This document shows, in pieces, positions 39,363-47,275 of a stretch of 64,000 nt of DNA (positions are counted from its first letter, which is position 1; each line of letters starts with the position of its first letter). The notes below the pieces were generated by a model. That model was given only the letters and a program-made list of their open reading frames with translations, was not told the origin of the DNA and searched no databases. The translations under genes and the position numbers were made by a program. The DNA comes from Paraburkholderia edwinii (GTDB lineage Bacteria; Pseudomonadota; Gammaproteobacteria; Burkholderiales; Burkholderiaceae), in the NCBI RefSeq assembly GCF_019428685.1, contig NZ_CP080095.1, positions 1,302,001 through 1,366,000 on the forward strand, given 5' to 3'.

Positions 39363-39394
39363 AAGGCCCGTAAGTTAATGACTTACGGGCCTTT
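39363..39394 (+). terminator. Intrinsic terminator of tRNA-Ser
   Basis: A perfect 13-bp stem, AAGGCCCGTAAGT (39363-39375) / ACTTACGGGCCTT (39381-39393), has a 5-nt loop and is followed by TTGTCTTTT. It starts 13 bp after the tRNA. It may also stop the convergent DUF3800 transcript. Confidence 0.92.
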
Positions 39395-39435
39395 GTCTTT
39401 TCCAGTCGCTTATTTGGCCCGTCGCCGAGATCCGC

Positions 39436-40119
39436 TCAGCACAATTCCACCACCCGTTCATGCGTGGGGTTGTTGAAGAACAGGCGTCTCTCGGCCAGAT
39501 AGGGCGCTGCAATCTGATACGCCGAACCTGTCCCATGCTCATGATGTGCCCACACGATGCTGGCCAGGATGTCGACGAATTGCAGCGGCAGGCTGTCCTT
39601 GCTTTCCCACGGCGTGGTTTGCAGCACAGTGTCGCCAATCGACGCGAGTTCCGTTGCAAGGTAGTCGTGCAGTCCATTCCTGTATTCAGCTTTCATCGAC
39701 CGCGCATCCGGAATAAAGCTGACTGACTCGTAATCGCACATCAGGTCGAGAAGCAGGCACTTGACCAGATAGTTATATAAACCATTAGGATTGCGACGAA
39801 ACGCTTCGTTCACGCTTCTCTTCCTGACCGTAATGGCAAGGAAGCGTATGTCGGGATGCTTTCTACGTACGTCGCACAGTGCCATTGCGAAGCGTTCACG
39901 CTCGCCGCTCGAAAGCGCGATGGACTTCAACTCGTTTTTCGCCGCGCGTCCGCGTTTCTTGTAAAGGCCTCGAACAACCCGATTGAGTACAGGCTCCTGG
40001 CCGTCTGGAATGACGGCGGCAGCCAGTGTGAAGCATTGGCTCGAGCCACCGTGGAGATACGGTTTGTTCAGCTTCCAGCCAAGACATCCACTTTCATCGA
40101 GATAGATCGTTACGCCCAT
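39436..40119 (-). CDS. DUF3800 domain protein
   Basis: The product has 227 residues. The N-terminus MGVTIYLDESGCLGW carries the DUF3800 D-E-S-G motif. Later acidic positions (FIPDARSM; VDILASIVWAHHEH) complete the RNase-H-like fold expected for the family. DUF3800 proteins are found with mobile elements and defence or restriction-type loci, and their activity is unproven. The gene has lower GC and different codon use from its neighbours and sits directly after a tRNA gene, both signs of transfer, but no integrase is present. ATG 40119 lacks a clear ribosome-binding site, and an intrinsic terminator on the coding strand ends only about a dozen bases before it (see 40131-40160). Confidence 0.82.
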   Translation of the reverse strand: MGVTIYLDESGCLGWKLNKPYLHGGSSQCFTLAAAVIPDGQEPVLNRVVRGLYKKRGRAAKNELKSIALSSGERERFAMALCDVRRKHPDIRFLAITVRKRSVNEAFRRNPNGLYNYLVKCLLLDLMCDYESVSFIPDARSMKAEYRNGLHDYLATELASIGDTVLQTTPWESKDSLPLQFVDILASIVWAHHEHGTGSAYQIAAPYLAERRLFFNNPTHERVVELC

Positions 40120-40737
40120 AGGCTCGCAAGAAAAAATAGCCTCCCCGAATGGGGAGGCTATCGGATAGTGCGATACCCGGACCTGACGTACAGAACAGGT
40201 ACGCTCACGGTTGCAGGCGCCAATTTTTCGCAGGCTACCCGGGCATATTTGAATCGCAACGCCGCTACACATTCAGTCTGCCATCGAGCGTCGCGCAGAG
40301 CAATCGTCGAGTGCAAAAAAAGTCACTGCAGAAGCGTGGCGACTCCTTCGTAGATCAGAAATCTCCCTCGAAACCCGTGTCTAATTTCCGTAATTCTTAT
40401 GGATCAATCTATTGATTAGATTTGCTTAGATATTTCCTAAGATCCATTTGAAAATTCCGAACACCTTGGCGGTCACCACACACAGCGCCCAACTGCTGCT
40501 TCGACTCAAAGCCGCTTGCCCGACCCGAGGGTAATTTTCTTCAATACACACGCTTCGCCTCCCTATAACCTCTCGCCCGTGTCCCGATCGGACACACACG
40601 AGACCGCCGCAAAGGCAACAACAGTCTTCATCGGCAGCCTGACGGACCGGGCAGTGAGGCAACACAAGCTGTTCGAGGTCCCGGCCCAATGACATCGAGG
40701 CTTTGCCGGTGCAGGACCCAAACAAGGGAAGCTCAGC
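40120..40737. other. Divergent intergenic region DUF3800 / natural-product-like operon
   Basis: These 618 bp are AT-richer than average, especially about 40300-40440 (ATCAATCTATTGATTAGATTTGC). They contain the minus-strand terminator described separately and should contain the promoter of the operon starting at 40738. Open frames on both strands have no ribosome-binding site or family resemblance. No RNA recognised. Confidence 0.5.
40131..40160 (-). terminator. Intrinsic terminator/attenuator in the leader of the DUF3800 gene
   Basis: Read on the minus strand, TAGCCTCCCC (40160-40151) and GGGGAGGCTA (40146-40137) form a perfect 10-bp stem with a 4-nt loop, followed by six T (40136-40131). 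The T-run ends 11 nt upstream of the DUF3800 ATG, so it must act on transcripts heading into that gene. Confidence 0.8.
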
Positions 40738-41523
40738 ATGAGTCAACAGGAAATTCGATCAAGTCAGCATGCTGTTGAAGGACGGCGCTATCTGATTCCC
40801 GAAACGGAATATGGATACGACCATCCCGAAGTGATCTTCTGGACCCGTCACTTTATGAGCGAAGCCGAGAAACGCAACGTCTTCACCAATATCAAGACTG
40901 CGTTGCTCGATCGGAGATCGCATGGCGCCGCCCAAACGCTGGCCACCGCCTGGTACGATTTCACACGCTATGTGCCCACCTTTCTTACACGCGCCGTCGC
41001 CCAAAGCGGCGATCCGGAGCGTCAGCATCATCTGATTCAGATCGCGTACGACGAACTCGGTGGCCGCAACAAGGAGTTCATCCACTCGCGACTTTTCCTC
41101 AAGGCGATCGATGAGATCGGCGTGAAGGTCGTGGCCAGTGATTCAGGCGCATCGATTCGCGACGTCATTCAGGTACTCGACGCGACGCTCGCGCACACGG
41201 ATAGCGAAGCCGGCATTATCGGCTTGCTGTTGAGCTTCGAAATCATCGCGGAAGAGAACATCGAGACGCTATTCGATGGCCTGTGCTACAGCGACGCCTG
41301 CAATGAGGCGCTGTCCGACTCGGCCTTCTTCAGGGTGCATCGCGCGGACGAAACCGAGCATATCCGGCATTCCGTGGCCAACTTCCTGCGGTTCTGCAAT
41401 ACGCAAGTCGAGCGCGAGGCGTTCAAGCAGTCGTTTGACCAGGGCATCGATTATTGGCGCCGATTCTGGGATCAGTGTGCGCGCCTGATTCATCTCGAGT
41501 CGAACTTGCGCACGTGCACGTGA
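40738..41523 (+). CDS. Haem-oxygenase-like di-iron oxidase (iron-containing redox enzyme family)
   Basis: The product has 261 residues, all-helical. The diagnostic segment ADELG-type IAYDELGGRNKEFIHSRLFLKAIDEIG gives ligands E106 and H116. LLSFEIIAEENIETLF supplies further carboxylates, and FFRVHRADETEHIRHS gives H201, D204/E205 and H208. This is the ligand arrangement of the HDO superfamily (CADD, UndA, BesC, SznF type), which uses O2 and two irons for C-C cleavage, N-oxygenation or decarboxylation of small acids. The exact reaction cannot be read from sequence. AAGGGA precedes the ATG. It is the first gene of a tight operon with an ATP-grasp ligase, an Fe/2OG oxygenase and exporters. Confidence 0.82.
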   Translation: MSQQEIRSSQHAVEGRRYLIPETEYGYDHPEVIFWTRHFMSEAEKRNVFTNIKTALLDRRSHGAAQTLATAWYDFTRYVPTFLTRAVAQSGDPERQHHLIQIAYDELGGRNKEFIHSRLFLKAIDEIGVKVVASDSGASIRDVIQVLDATLAHTDSEAGIIGLLLSFEIIAEENIETLFDGLCYSDACNEALSDSAFFRVHRADETEHIRHSVANFLRFCNTQVEREAFKQSFDQGIDYWRRFWDQCARLIHLESNLRTCT

Positions 41524-41570
41524 CGTATCCGTCCATCGATTGATAAAGAACAACACAAAAGGACACGTGC

Positions 41571-42905
41571 ATGAAAACAGTCGTATTTATCGAAACGAAT
41601 TTCAGCGGTCTCGATGCGATCGCCTGGTGCAAACAGCGCGGCTATCGGTCGGTGCTGGTGACCGACAATTTCGAGCGCTTCAGGAAGTGGTTTCCAGCGT
41701 CATCGCTCGCAAGGCTCGATCTCGTCGACAAGATTATCCATGTAGCGAACTCGAACGACCTCGAACTGGTGTCGAAGGCGCTCAGGAACGAAGTCGATTC
41801 GATCGACGCGTTGCTGACGTTCGCGGAAATCCGCACGCATATCGCGGCGCGTTTGTGCCGCGAGTTCGGTTTGCGAGGGGCGAATCCCGATGCAATCGAA
41901 CTCGCACAGGATAAATACCGCTTCCGCCGAACGCTGCTCGCGAAAGGAGCAGACAGCGTGCGATGCAGAAAGATCGATAGCATTGAATTGCTGCCGGCGT
42001 TGCTGGCCGAGCCGGAAAGCGCGCCTGATTTCCCCTGCTTCGTGAAGCCCGTGCAGGGTCATTCGAGCATCGGTGCGATGGTCTGCCGTGGCCATTCGGA
42101 TGTCGGCTCCGTGCTGCAGTCGTTGCGCCAAATCAACGAAGACTGGATCTCGCCGGCATTCGTCGTCGAAGACTATCTGGAAGGCGAACTCGTCAGCGCG
42201 GAAATCCTGACCACGGGCGCGGGGCAGCACCAGATCGTCGGTATCGCGGATCGCGATGTCGTAAACGGGTCCGTTGAAATCGGCGCTTCGTTTCCGTTTG
42301 TCGACGCTCACCGCGAAGCCGTCGAGCGAAAGGCTTGTGCGGCACTCGATGCGATCGGTTACGACTTCGGCGCGAGCCACGTCGAATTGATCGTTACGCG
42401 GGACGGGCCGCATCTGGTTGAAGTCAACACGCGCGTCGGCGGCAGCGGCCATTCGGTCATGCTGGATCTCGCGACATCACGGTCGATTGTCGGCGACTGC
42501 ATCGAACTGTGCCTGGGCACGCTCGACATTGATTCGGGATCCGACGCCATTGGCGAAGCAGGCGGCCGAACGGGCGATGGAGCAGCCGCACGCCCCCCAA
42601 TCGCTCGCGAACCGCAGCAACGCCTGTATCAGCCGCGCCGCGGGGCCGCATGGAAGTGCTTCGTCAGCACGACGCGTGGCAAGGTCGTCGCCATGCCTGC
42701 GATCGATGCGATCCGGGCGCAGCCCGGCGTGCACGAAGTCTGGCTGCATCGCGAGCCAGGCGACCCGGTGGTCGACGCGAACTCGAACTTCAGCTGGATC
42801 GCGCAGGTGATGTGCACCGGACGCGACCAGCACGAAGCCAAGCTGAACGCCGCGCGAGCCGTCGATTTCATCGCGACCCAAACAACCATCGCGTCGATCG
42901 GCTAG
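41571..42905 (+). CDS. ATP-grasp ligase (amino-acid/dipeptide ligase type)
   Basis: The product has 444 residues. The preATP-grasp domain is 1-105 (VVFIETNFSGLDAIAWCKQRGYRSVLVTDNFERF). ATP-grasp follows with QDKYRFRRTLLAKG, FPCFVKPVQGHSSIGAMVCR, AFVVEDYLEGELVSAEILT and the Mg site GASHVELIVTRDGPHLVEVNTRVGGSG (E and N ligands). A C-terminal domain (350-444) closes as in BacD/carnosine-synthase-like ligases (FVSTTRGKVVAMPAIDAIRAQPGVHEVWLHREPGD). Such enzymes activate a carboxylate as acyl phosphate and join it to an amine. AAAGGA precedes the ATG, 47 bp after the oxidase gene. The operon lacks other ligases or NRPS, so this is probably the step that builds an amide or dipeptide. Confidence 0.87.
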   Translation: MKTVVFIETNFSGLDAIAWCKQRGYRSVLVTDNFERFRKWFPASSLARLDLVDKIIHVANSNDLELVSKALRNEVDSIDALLTFAEIRTHIAARLCREFGLRGANPDAIELAQDKYRFRRTLLAKGADSVRCRKIDSIELLPALLAEPESAPDFPCFVKPVQGHSSIGAMVCRGHSDVGSVLQSLRQINEDWISPAFVVEDYLEGELVSAEILTTGAGQHQIVGIADRDVVNGSVEIGASFPFVDAHREAVERKACAALDAIGYDFGASHVELIVTRDGPHLVEVNTRVGGSGHSVMLDLATSRSIVGDCIELCLGTLDIDSGSDAIGEAGGRTGDGAAARPPIAREPQQRLYQPRRGAAWKCFVSTTRGKVVAMPAIDAIRAQPGVHEVWLHREPGDPVVDANSNFSWIAQVMCTGRDQHEAKLNAARAVDFIATQTTIASIG

Positions 42906-42916
42906 AGGCGGACGCA

Positions 42917-44155
42917 ATGATCAAGCTCGATCGCGCCAGAGCCAACCTGTTGCTCAGCACTGCGGCATTCACCGTGTCATCGGCCGGATCGGTGCTGCTG
43001 CATATCGTGCTGGCCGTTTCCATCTATGCGAAGACCGGCTCCGGCCTGATGACGTCGGTCTTCATTTCGCTGCAATGGCTGCCGGCGATGCTCGTGGTGC
43101 TCGTTCGCAGCGACTGGAACGACGGCGTGGATCCGCGCGTGCGATGGTTCCGCCTCGAACTGGTCTCGGCGGCGCTGACCGTGCCCATCGCATCGATTCC
43201 CGATTCGGCTGGGTACGGGCCGATTATCGCGATTCTGCTTGTGCGCGGACTCGTGGACCAGGTGAACCGCATCAACAAGACCGTCGCGACGCGTGTGCTG
43301 TTCCCTCGTGCCAAAGCGACACACTACGCGTCGTTTCTGCAGTCGGGCTATCACGTCGGGATTGGATTTGCCGCTATCGCCGGCGTGCTCGTCGCCGATC
43401 GGCTCGAGGTTCGCGCCGTGGCGCTGCTCGATGCGATGACTTTCCTTGCGGCAGCCGGGCTCGTGTGGTTTACGCGCTGCATCGAGACGCGCGCGGAAGT
43501 GCCCCGCACCGCGCCTCAATCGCTCGTCGCACGCCTTGCCGAATATCGCAACGTGCTTGCCGGCGATCGGCGTCTTCTCGTCTGCGCGCTATTGCCGCCG
43601 CTGACCGCCACCTTCTTCCAGGGCACTTACAGCGTGTTGCAACCGATCTTTCCGGTGCAGCGCTTCGGCCTCGGTCCGGCGGCGGTGTCGATGTCCTATG
43701 TGCTCGCCAGCATAGGCATCGTTGCGGGCTCGGCGAGCTTCTCGTTCTTCTGCAGAAGAACGCGGCTGTTTGAGCAGCCGTTTGTGAAAGTGCGTCGACT
43801 GGCCGTCGCCTTGTCCGCGCTCGCCGCGCTGCTCTACGTCGGCACCGTCTGCGGCATGAGCGCTGTCACGAGTGGTGCGCTGTTCCTCGCGATGGTGGTC
43901 GTTTTCGAATTCCTGTGGATGATGGGTTACAGCGGCATGGTCGCGCTTGCGCCGAATGGTCGCCTCGGCTCGGTATTCGGCATCTCGTTCGCGCTCGGCT
44001 GTTTTCTTGCGAGCCTGCAGGCTGGGCTGGTCGGTGCGCTGATCGATCGCTTCGATGGCCGCTTCGTCGAACTGGTCAGCCTGTTGATGATGCTTTATCT
44101 GACGGTCGTCATATTTATCGCGTCGAGCGACCGGCAAACGGCGCGCGCTGTCTGA
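42917..44155 (+). CDS. MFS exporter
   Basis: The product has 412 residues with 12 predicted helices. It starts MIKLDRARANLLLSTAAFTVSSAGSVLLHIVLAVSIYAKTGSGLMTSVFISLQWLPAMLVVL, a pattern of the MFS_3/enterobactin-exporter-like group, with SMSYVLASIGIVAGSASFSFFCRR at the mid-point and ALGCFLASLQAGLVGALIDRF near the end. A proton-driven efflux role for the cluster's product is the simplest reading. ATG 42917 follows GAGG and lies 11 bp after the ATP-grasp stop; the long open frame further upstream is a shadow of the ligase gene. Confidence 0.85.
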   Translation: MIKLDRARANLLLSTAAFTVSSAGSVLLHIVLAVSIYAKTGSGLMTSVFISLQWLPAMLVVLVRSDWNDGVDPRVRWFRLELVSAALTVPIASIPDSAGYGPIIAILLVRGLVDQVNRINKTVATRVLFPRAKATHYASFLQSGYHVGIGFAAIAGVLVADRLEVRAVALLDAMTFLAAAGLVWFTRCIETRAEVPRTAPQSLVARLAEYRNVLAGDRRLLVCALLPPLTATFFQGTYSVLQPIFPVQRFGLGPAAVSMSYVLASIGIVAGSASFSFFCRRTRLFEQPFVKVRRLAVALSALAALLYVGTVCGMSAVTSGALFLAMVVVFEFLWMMGYSGMVALAPNGRLGSVFGISFALGCFLASLQAGLVGALIDRFDGRFVELVSLLMMLYLTVVIFIASSDRQTARAV

Positions 44156-44186
44156 GCACACTTCGGCAATCAATGGAGAGACGAAT

Positions 44187-44969
44187 ATGGGTAACTGGAT
44201 TCGCCGTCAGCTATGCGAATTAACCGAGTCAAATCTTGACTTGCTGCTGGACTTCAGAATTCCGGGAATTATCGTCGAGGGCTTTGTGCGACCCGATATC
44301 TGCGCGCAGGTCGCGGCACGCCTGCGCGAGCTGGAATTCGGCGATTACGCGCATCTGAACGATATTCCCGTGCATCACGTGGGCGTATGCCACAACCAGT
44401 GGGCGCACGACGACAAGTCCGTGTATTTCCGCAAGACGCAGGATGCGCAAGCGGCAATCGGACGCGTATATGAAGGCATCGGCGTCGATCCGGTGTGCAT
44501 GGTTGCCGACGCCATCGCGGCGCGCGCGAACCGGCAAGTCGGTGTATTCGACGAACCGGGTTATGGCAAGTATTTCGCCGGCGCATTCCGGCGATTTCGT
44601 GGCCACGGACGTCTGCACGTCGACCATGCACCGAGCCATATCCGTCAGCCATGGGCCGTTACCCAGATCCAGCGGCAACTGACCTGGAACATCTATTACT
44701 GCATGCAGGGTCTCGGCGGCGAACTCGTGATCTACGACACCATTCATACGCCGCACAACGAGCGGTTCAAGGTACCAGGCGAATATTACTTTCCGTATGA
44801 GGTGCTCGAACGCGACGACCGCTTGCGTATCAAGCCTGCGGTCGGCGATCTGATCATTTTCAACACGCAGAACTTCCACGAAATTTTCGGCACGCCCGAC
44901 GGAGAGCGCATCTCGCAGACGTCGTTTATCGGACTCAAGCAGGATGGTAGCCTGGGGTTGTGGTCATGA
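44187..44969 (+). CDS. Fe(II)/2-oxoglutarate-dependent oxygenase
   Basis: The product has 260 residues. The jelly-roll iron facial triad is visible: H144 and D146 in GRLHVDHAPSH, distal H231 in FNTQNFHEIFG, and R241 in DGERISQTSF, placed to hold 2-oxoglutarate. RLRIKPAVGDLIIFN is the typical strand before the distal His. The HxD carboxylate is intact, so it should hydroxylate (or desaturate) rather than halogenate, since halogenases have Gly/Ala there. GGAGAG precedes the ATG, 31 bp after the MFS gene, and its end overlaps the next gene's ATGA. The substrate is presumably a free or ligated amino acid made by its neighbours. Confidence 0.85.
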   Translation: MGNWIRRQLCELTESNLDLLLDFRIPGIIVEGFVRPDICAQVAARLRELEFGDYAHLNDIPVHHVGVCHNQWAHDDKSVYFRKTQDAQAAIGRVYEGIGVDPVCMVADAIAARANRQVGVFDEPGYGKYFAGAFRRFRGHGRLHVDHAPSHIRQPWAVTQIQRQLTWNIYYCMQGLGGELVIYDTIHTPHNERFKVPGEYYFPYEVLERDDRLRIKPAVGDLIIFNTQNFHEIFGTPDGERISQTSFIGLKQDGSLGLWS

Positions 44970-46606
44970 CGGCCTATGTAGCCACGCGTATTTCCAGGCT
45001 GGCGCACGGCGTCGTGCGTGCCGGTTGTCTGCTTTTCGCGGCGAGCGTCAGCGGCTCAGCGGCGTATGCCGCGCCGGACGATACGCTCGTCTACTGTTCG
45101 GAGGGCAGTCCCGAATCGTTGAATCCGCAACTGATGCTGTCGGGCACGGCACGCAATGCGACTGCCACGACGATCTACGACCGGCTCGTGGACTTTCGCC
45201 CCGGCACCACGGAAATCGTGCCCGCACTCGCTGAAAGCTGGACGATCTCGGCCGACCAGAAAACGTATCTGTTCCGCTTGCGGCGCGGCGTGAAGTTTCA
45301 CGGAACGGGGTTCTTCAAGCCAACACGCGATTTCAATGCCGACGACGTTGTGTTCTCGTTGAACCGGCAATGGAGAACCGATCATCCGTATCACAGGATG
45401 GGCGGCGGCAGCTATCAGTACTTCCAGGGTATGGGCATGGACAAGCTGATCGTGTCTGTCGAACGCGTCGACGCGCACTCGGTGCGCATCGTGCTGTCGC
45501 GACCGGACGCGCCATTCCTTGCGGACCTTGCGATGCCGTTCATGTCGATTCTGTCGGCCGAATACGGCGCGAAACTGCTCGAGCAAGGGCGCCCCGAAGA
45601 CATCGACACCGAGCCCATCGGCACCGGTCCGTACGCGTTTCGCAGCTACGTCAAAGACAGCATGATCCGCTACGACGCGAATCCCCTGTACTGGCGTGGC
45701 GCGCCCGACATCGCGCATCTGGTGTTCGTGATCACGCCCAATGCGAGCGTGCGCGTGCAGAAGGTGCGGCGCGGCGAATGCCAGATCGCGGTCGCGCCGC
45801 CGCCAGCGGCGCTGCCCGCCATCCGCCAGGACAAGAGCCTCGTCTTGCGGGAGCAGGAGGGCCTCAACATCGGCTACCTCGCGATGAACACCGAAAAGCC
45901 GCCATTCAACAATGTGCTCGTACGCCGCGCAGTCGCACATGCGTTGAACCGTCAGGCCTATGTCGACGCGATTTTCCACGGCAATGCAAGACCCGCCATC
46001 AATCCGTATCCGCCAACGCTCTGGTCGTACACGGACCGCGTGCGCACCTATCCGCACGATCCGGCGAAGGCGCGTGCGCTACTCCGCGAAGCGGGCTACA
46101 GCGGCGGTTTCAGTGCAACGTTGTGGACCTTGCCGGTGAGTCGTCCGTACAACCCGAACGGTCGCACGATGGGCGAGATGATGCAGGCAGACCTCGCGCG
46201 TGTCGGCATCAAGGTCGAACTGGTCACCTACGACTGGCCGACCTATCTGAACAAGGTCAGGCGCGGTGAACACGACATGGCGCAACTGGGCTGGTCCGGC
46301 GATAACGGCGACCCCGACAACTTTCTCTACACGCTCTTTAGTTGCGACGCGGTGACCCGCGGTTCGAATAACGCGCGCTACTGCAGGACCGATTTCAACC
46401 GGCTGATCACGGACGCGCGCGCGACCTCCGACGTCAAGGCGCGCAGCGATCTCTACGCGCGCGCGCTCGCGATGCTGGCCGACGACGAACCGGTCGTGCC
46501 GCTGGTTCACTCGACCGTGTTCCGGCTCATGACCACGAGGGTTGCGGGCTATGTGATGAATCCGTTCGATATCGATTACTTCGCCGGCCTGACGCTAAAA
46601 GACTGA
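44966..46606 (+). CDS. ABC-type peptide-binding protein (SBP family 5, DppA/OppA-like)
   Basis: The product has 546 residues. A signal peptide is at the N-terminus (VVRAGCLLFAASVSGSAAYAA). The family-5 motifs are TLVYCSEGSPESLNPQLMLSGTARNATATTIYDRLV, LAESWTISADQKTYLFRLRRGVKFH and NADDVVFSLNR. Later segments are GTGPYAFRSYVKDSMIRYDANPLYWRG and NRQAYVDAIFHGNARPAINPYPPTLW. It binds di- or oligopeptides in the periplasm. The start overlaps the oxygenase stop as ATGA, implying translational coupling. No permease or ATPase gene is nearby, so it either borrows a housekeeping Dpp/Opp transporter or serves as a scavenging or sensing protein. Its presence supports a peptide-like product. Confidence 0.92.
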   Translation: MTAYVATRISRLAHGVVRAGCLLFAASVSGSAAYAAPDDTLVYCSEGSPESLNPQLMLSGTARNATATTIYDRLVDFRPGTTEIVPALAESWTISADQKTYLFRLRRGVKFHGTGFFKPTRDFNADDVVFSLNRQWRTDHPYHRMGGGSYQYFQGMGMDKLIVSVERVDAHSVRIVLSRPDAPFLADLAMPFMSILSAEYGAKLLEQGRPEDIDTEPIGTGPYAFRSYVKDSMIRYDANPLYWRGAPDIAHLVFVITPNASVRVQKVRRGECQIAVAPPPAALPAIRQDKSLVLREQEGLNIGYLAMNTEKPPFNNVLVRRAVAHALNRQAYVDAIFHGNARPAINPYPPTLWSYTDRVRTYPHDPAKARALLREAGYSGGFSATLWTLPVSRPYNPNGRTMGEMMQADLARVGIKVELVTYDWPTYLNKVRRGEHDMAQLGWSGDNGDPDNFLYTLFSCDAVTRGSNNARYCRTDFNRLITDARATSDVKARSDLYARALAMLADDEPVVPLVHSTVFRLMTTRVAGYVMNPFDIDYFAGLTLKD

Positions 46607-46655
46607 AAGACTGAAGACCGAAAGACTCTTGAACCACGCGACGGGAGAGACTCGA

Positions 46656-47255
46656 ATGACCCTGTTCATCGCCATGTGCGTGTTTTCGCTGACGATGTCG
46701 ATTTCCCCAGGACCGGTGAACATGGTGATCGTGTCGTCGGGGGCCAGCCACGGCTTCCGGCGCACGATACCGTTCGTCTCGGGCGCGACGATCGGCTTTA
46801 CGCTGCTGCTGGTCGTGGTCGGCTTCTGGCTCATGCAGTTCGTGAGCGCGTATCCGGTTTTTCTGATGTATCTCGAACTGGTCGGCGCGGCGTTTATCGT
46901 GTACGTCGGGTACAAGATCGCATCGGCGTCGCCGGAAATCAGCGTCGCGCAGCAACGCACGCCGACCTTCGTCGAAGGCTTTCTGCTGCAATGGCTGAAC
47001 CCGAAAGCGTGGATCGCTTGCGCATCGGGCGCGGCGCTGTTCTCGAGCACGCATGCCACGCTGGTCGCGTTTGTCAGCGTGTACTTCCTGATCTGCTATC
47101 TATCGCTCGCGGCATGGGCGGTATTGGGCGACCGTGTCGCCGTGTTGCTGCATAGCCGCCTGCGCATTCGTATCTTCAACCTGACGATGGGCGGCATGCT
47201 GATCGCGACGGCGGGCTATCTGATCTACGCGCAGGTCATGCGTCAGATGACGTAA
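46656..47255 (+). CDS. LysE/RhtB-family amino-acid exporter
   Basis: The product has 199 residues with six hydrophobic segments. The family signature FSLTMSISPGPVNMVIVSSGASHGFRRTIPFVSGATIGFTLLLVVVGF is at the N-terminus, and GFLLQWLNPKAWIACASGAAL carries the conserved LNPKaw motif. LysE/RhtB proteins export amino acids or homoserine-like compounds. GGGAGAGA precedes the ATG, 49 bp after the binding-protein gene. As a second exporter in the operon it would release an amino-acid product or protect from it. Confidence 0.9.
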   Translation: MTLFIAMCVFSLTMSISPGPVNMVIVSSGASHGFRRTIPFVSGATIGFTLLLVVVGFWLMQFVSAYPVFLMYLELVGAAFIVYVGYKIASASPEISVAQQRTPTFVEGFLLQWLNPKAWIACASGAALFSSTHATLVAFVSVYFLICYLSLAAWAVLGDRVAVLLHSRLRIRIFNLTMGGMLIATAGYLIYAQVMRQMT

Positions 47256-47275
47256 CCGGTGCCGTGTCCGGCATC

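Noticed and set aside
39260..40119. Genomic island inserted at tRNA-Ser
   Set aside because: No integrase and no second copy of the tRNA 3' end were seen within the window. Only the DUF3800 gene has foreign features, so an island is not claimed.
44187..44969. Possible non-haem iron halogenase
   Set aside because: The iron-binding motif is HVD, with the carboxylate retained; halogenases have Gly or Ala at that position.
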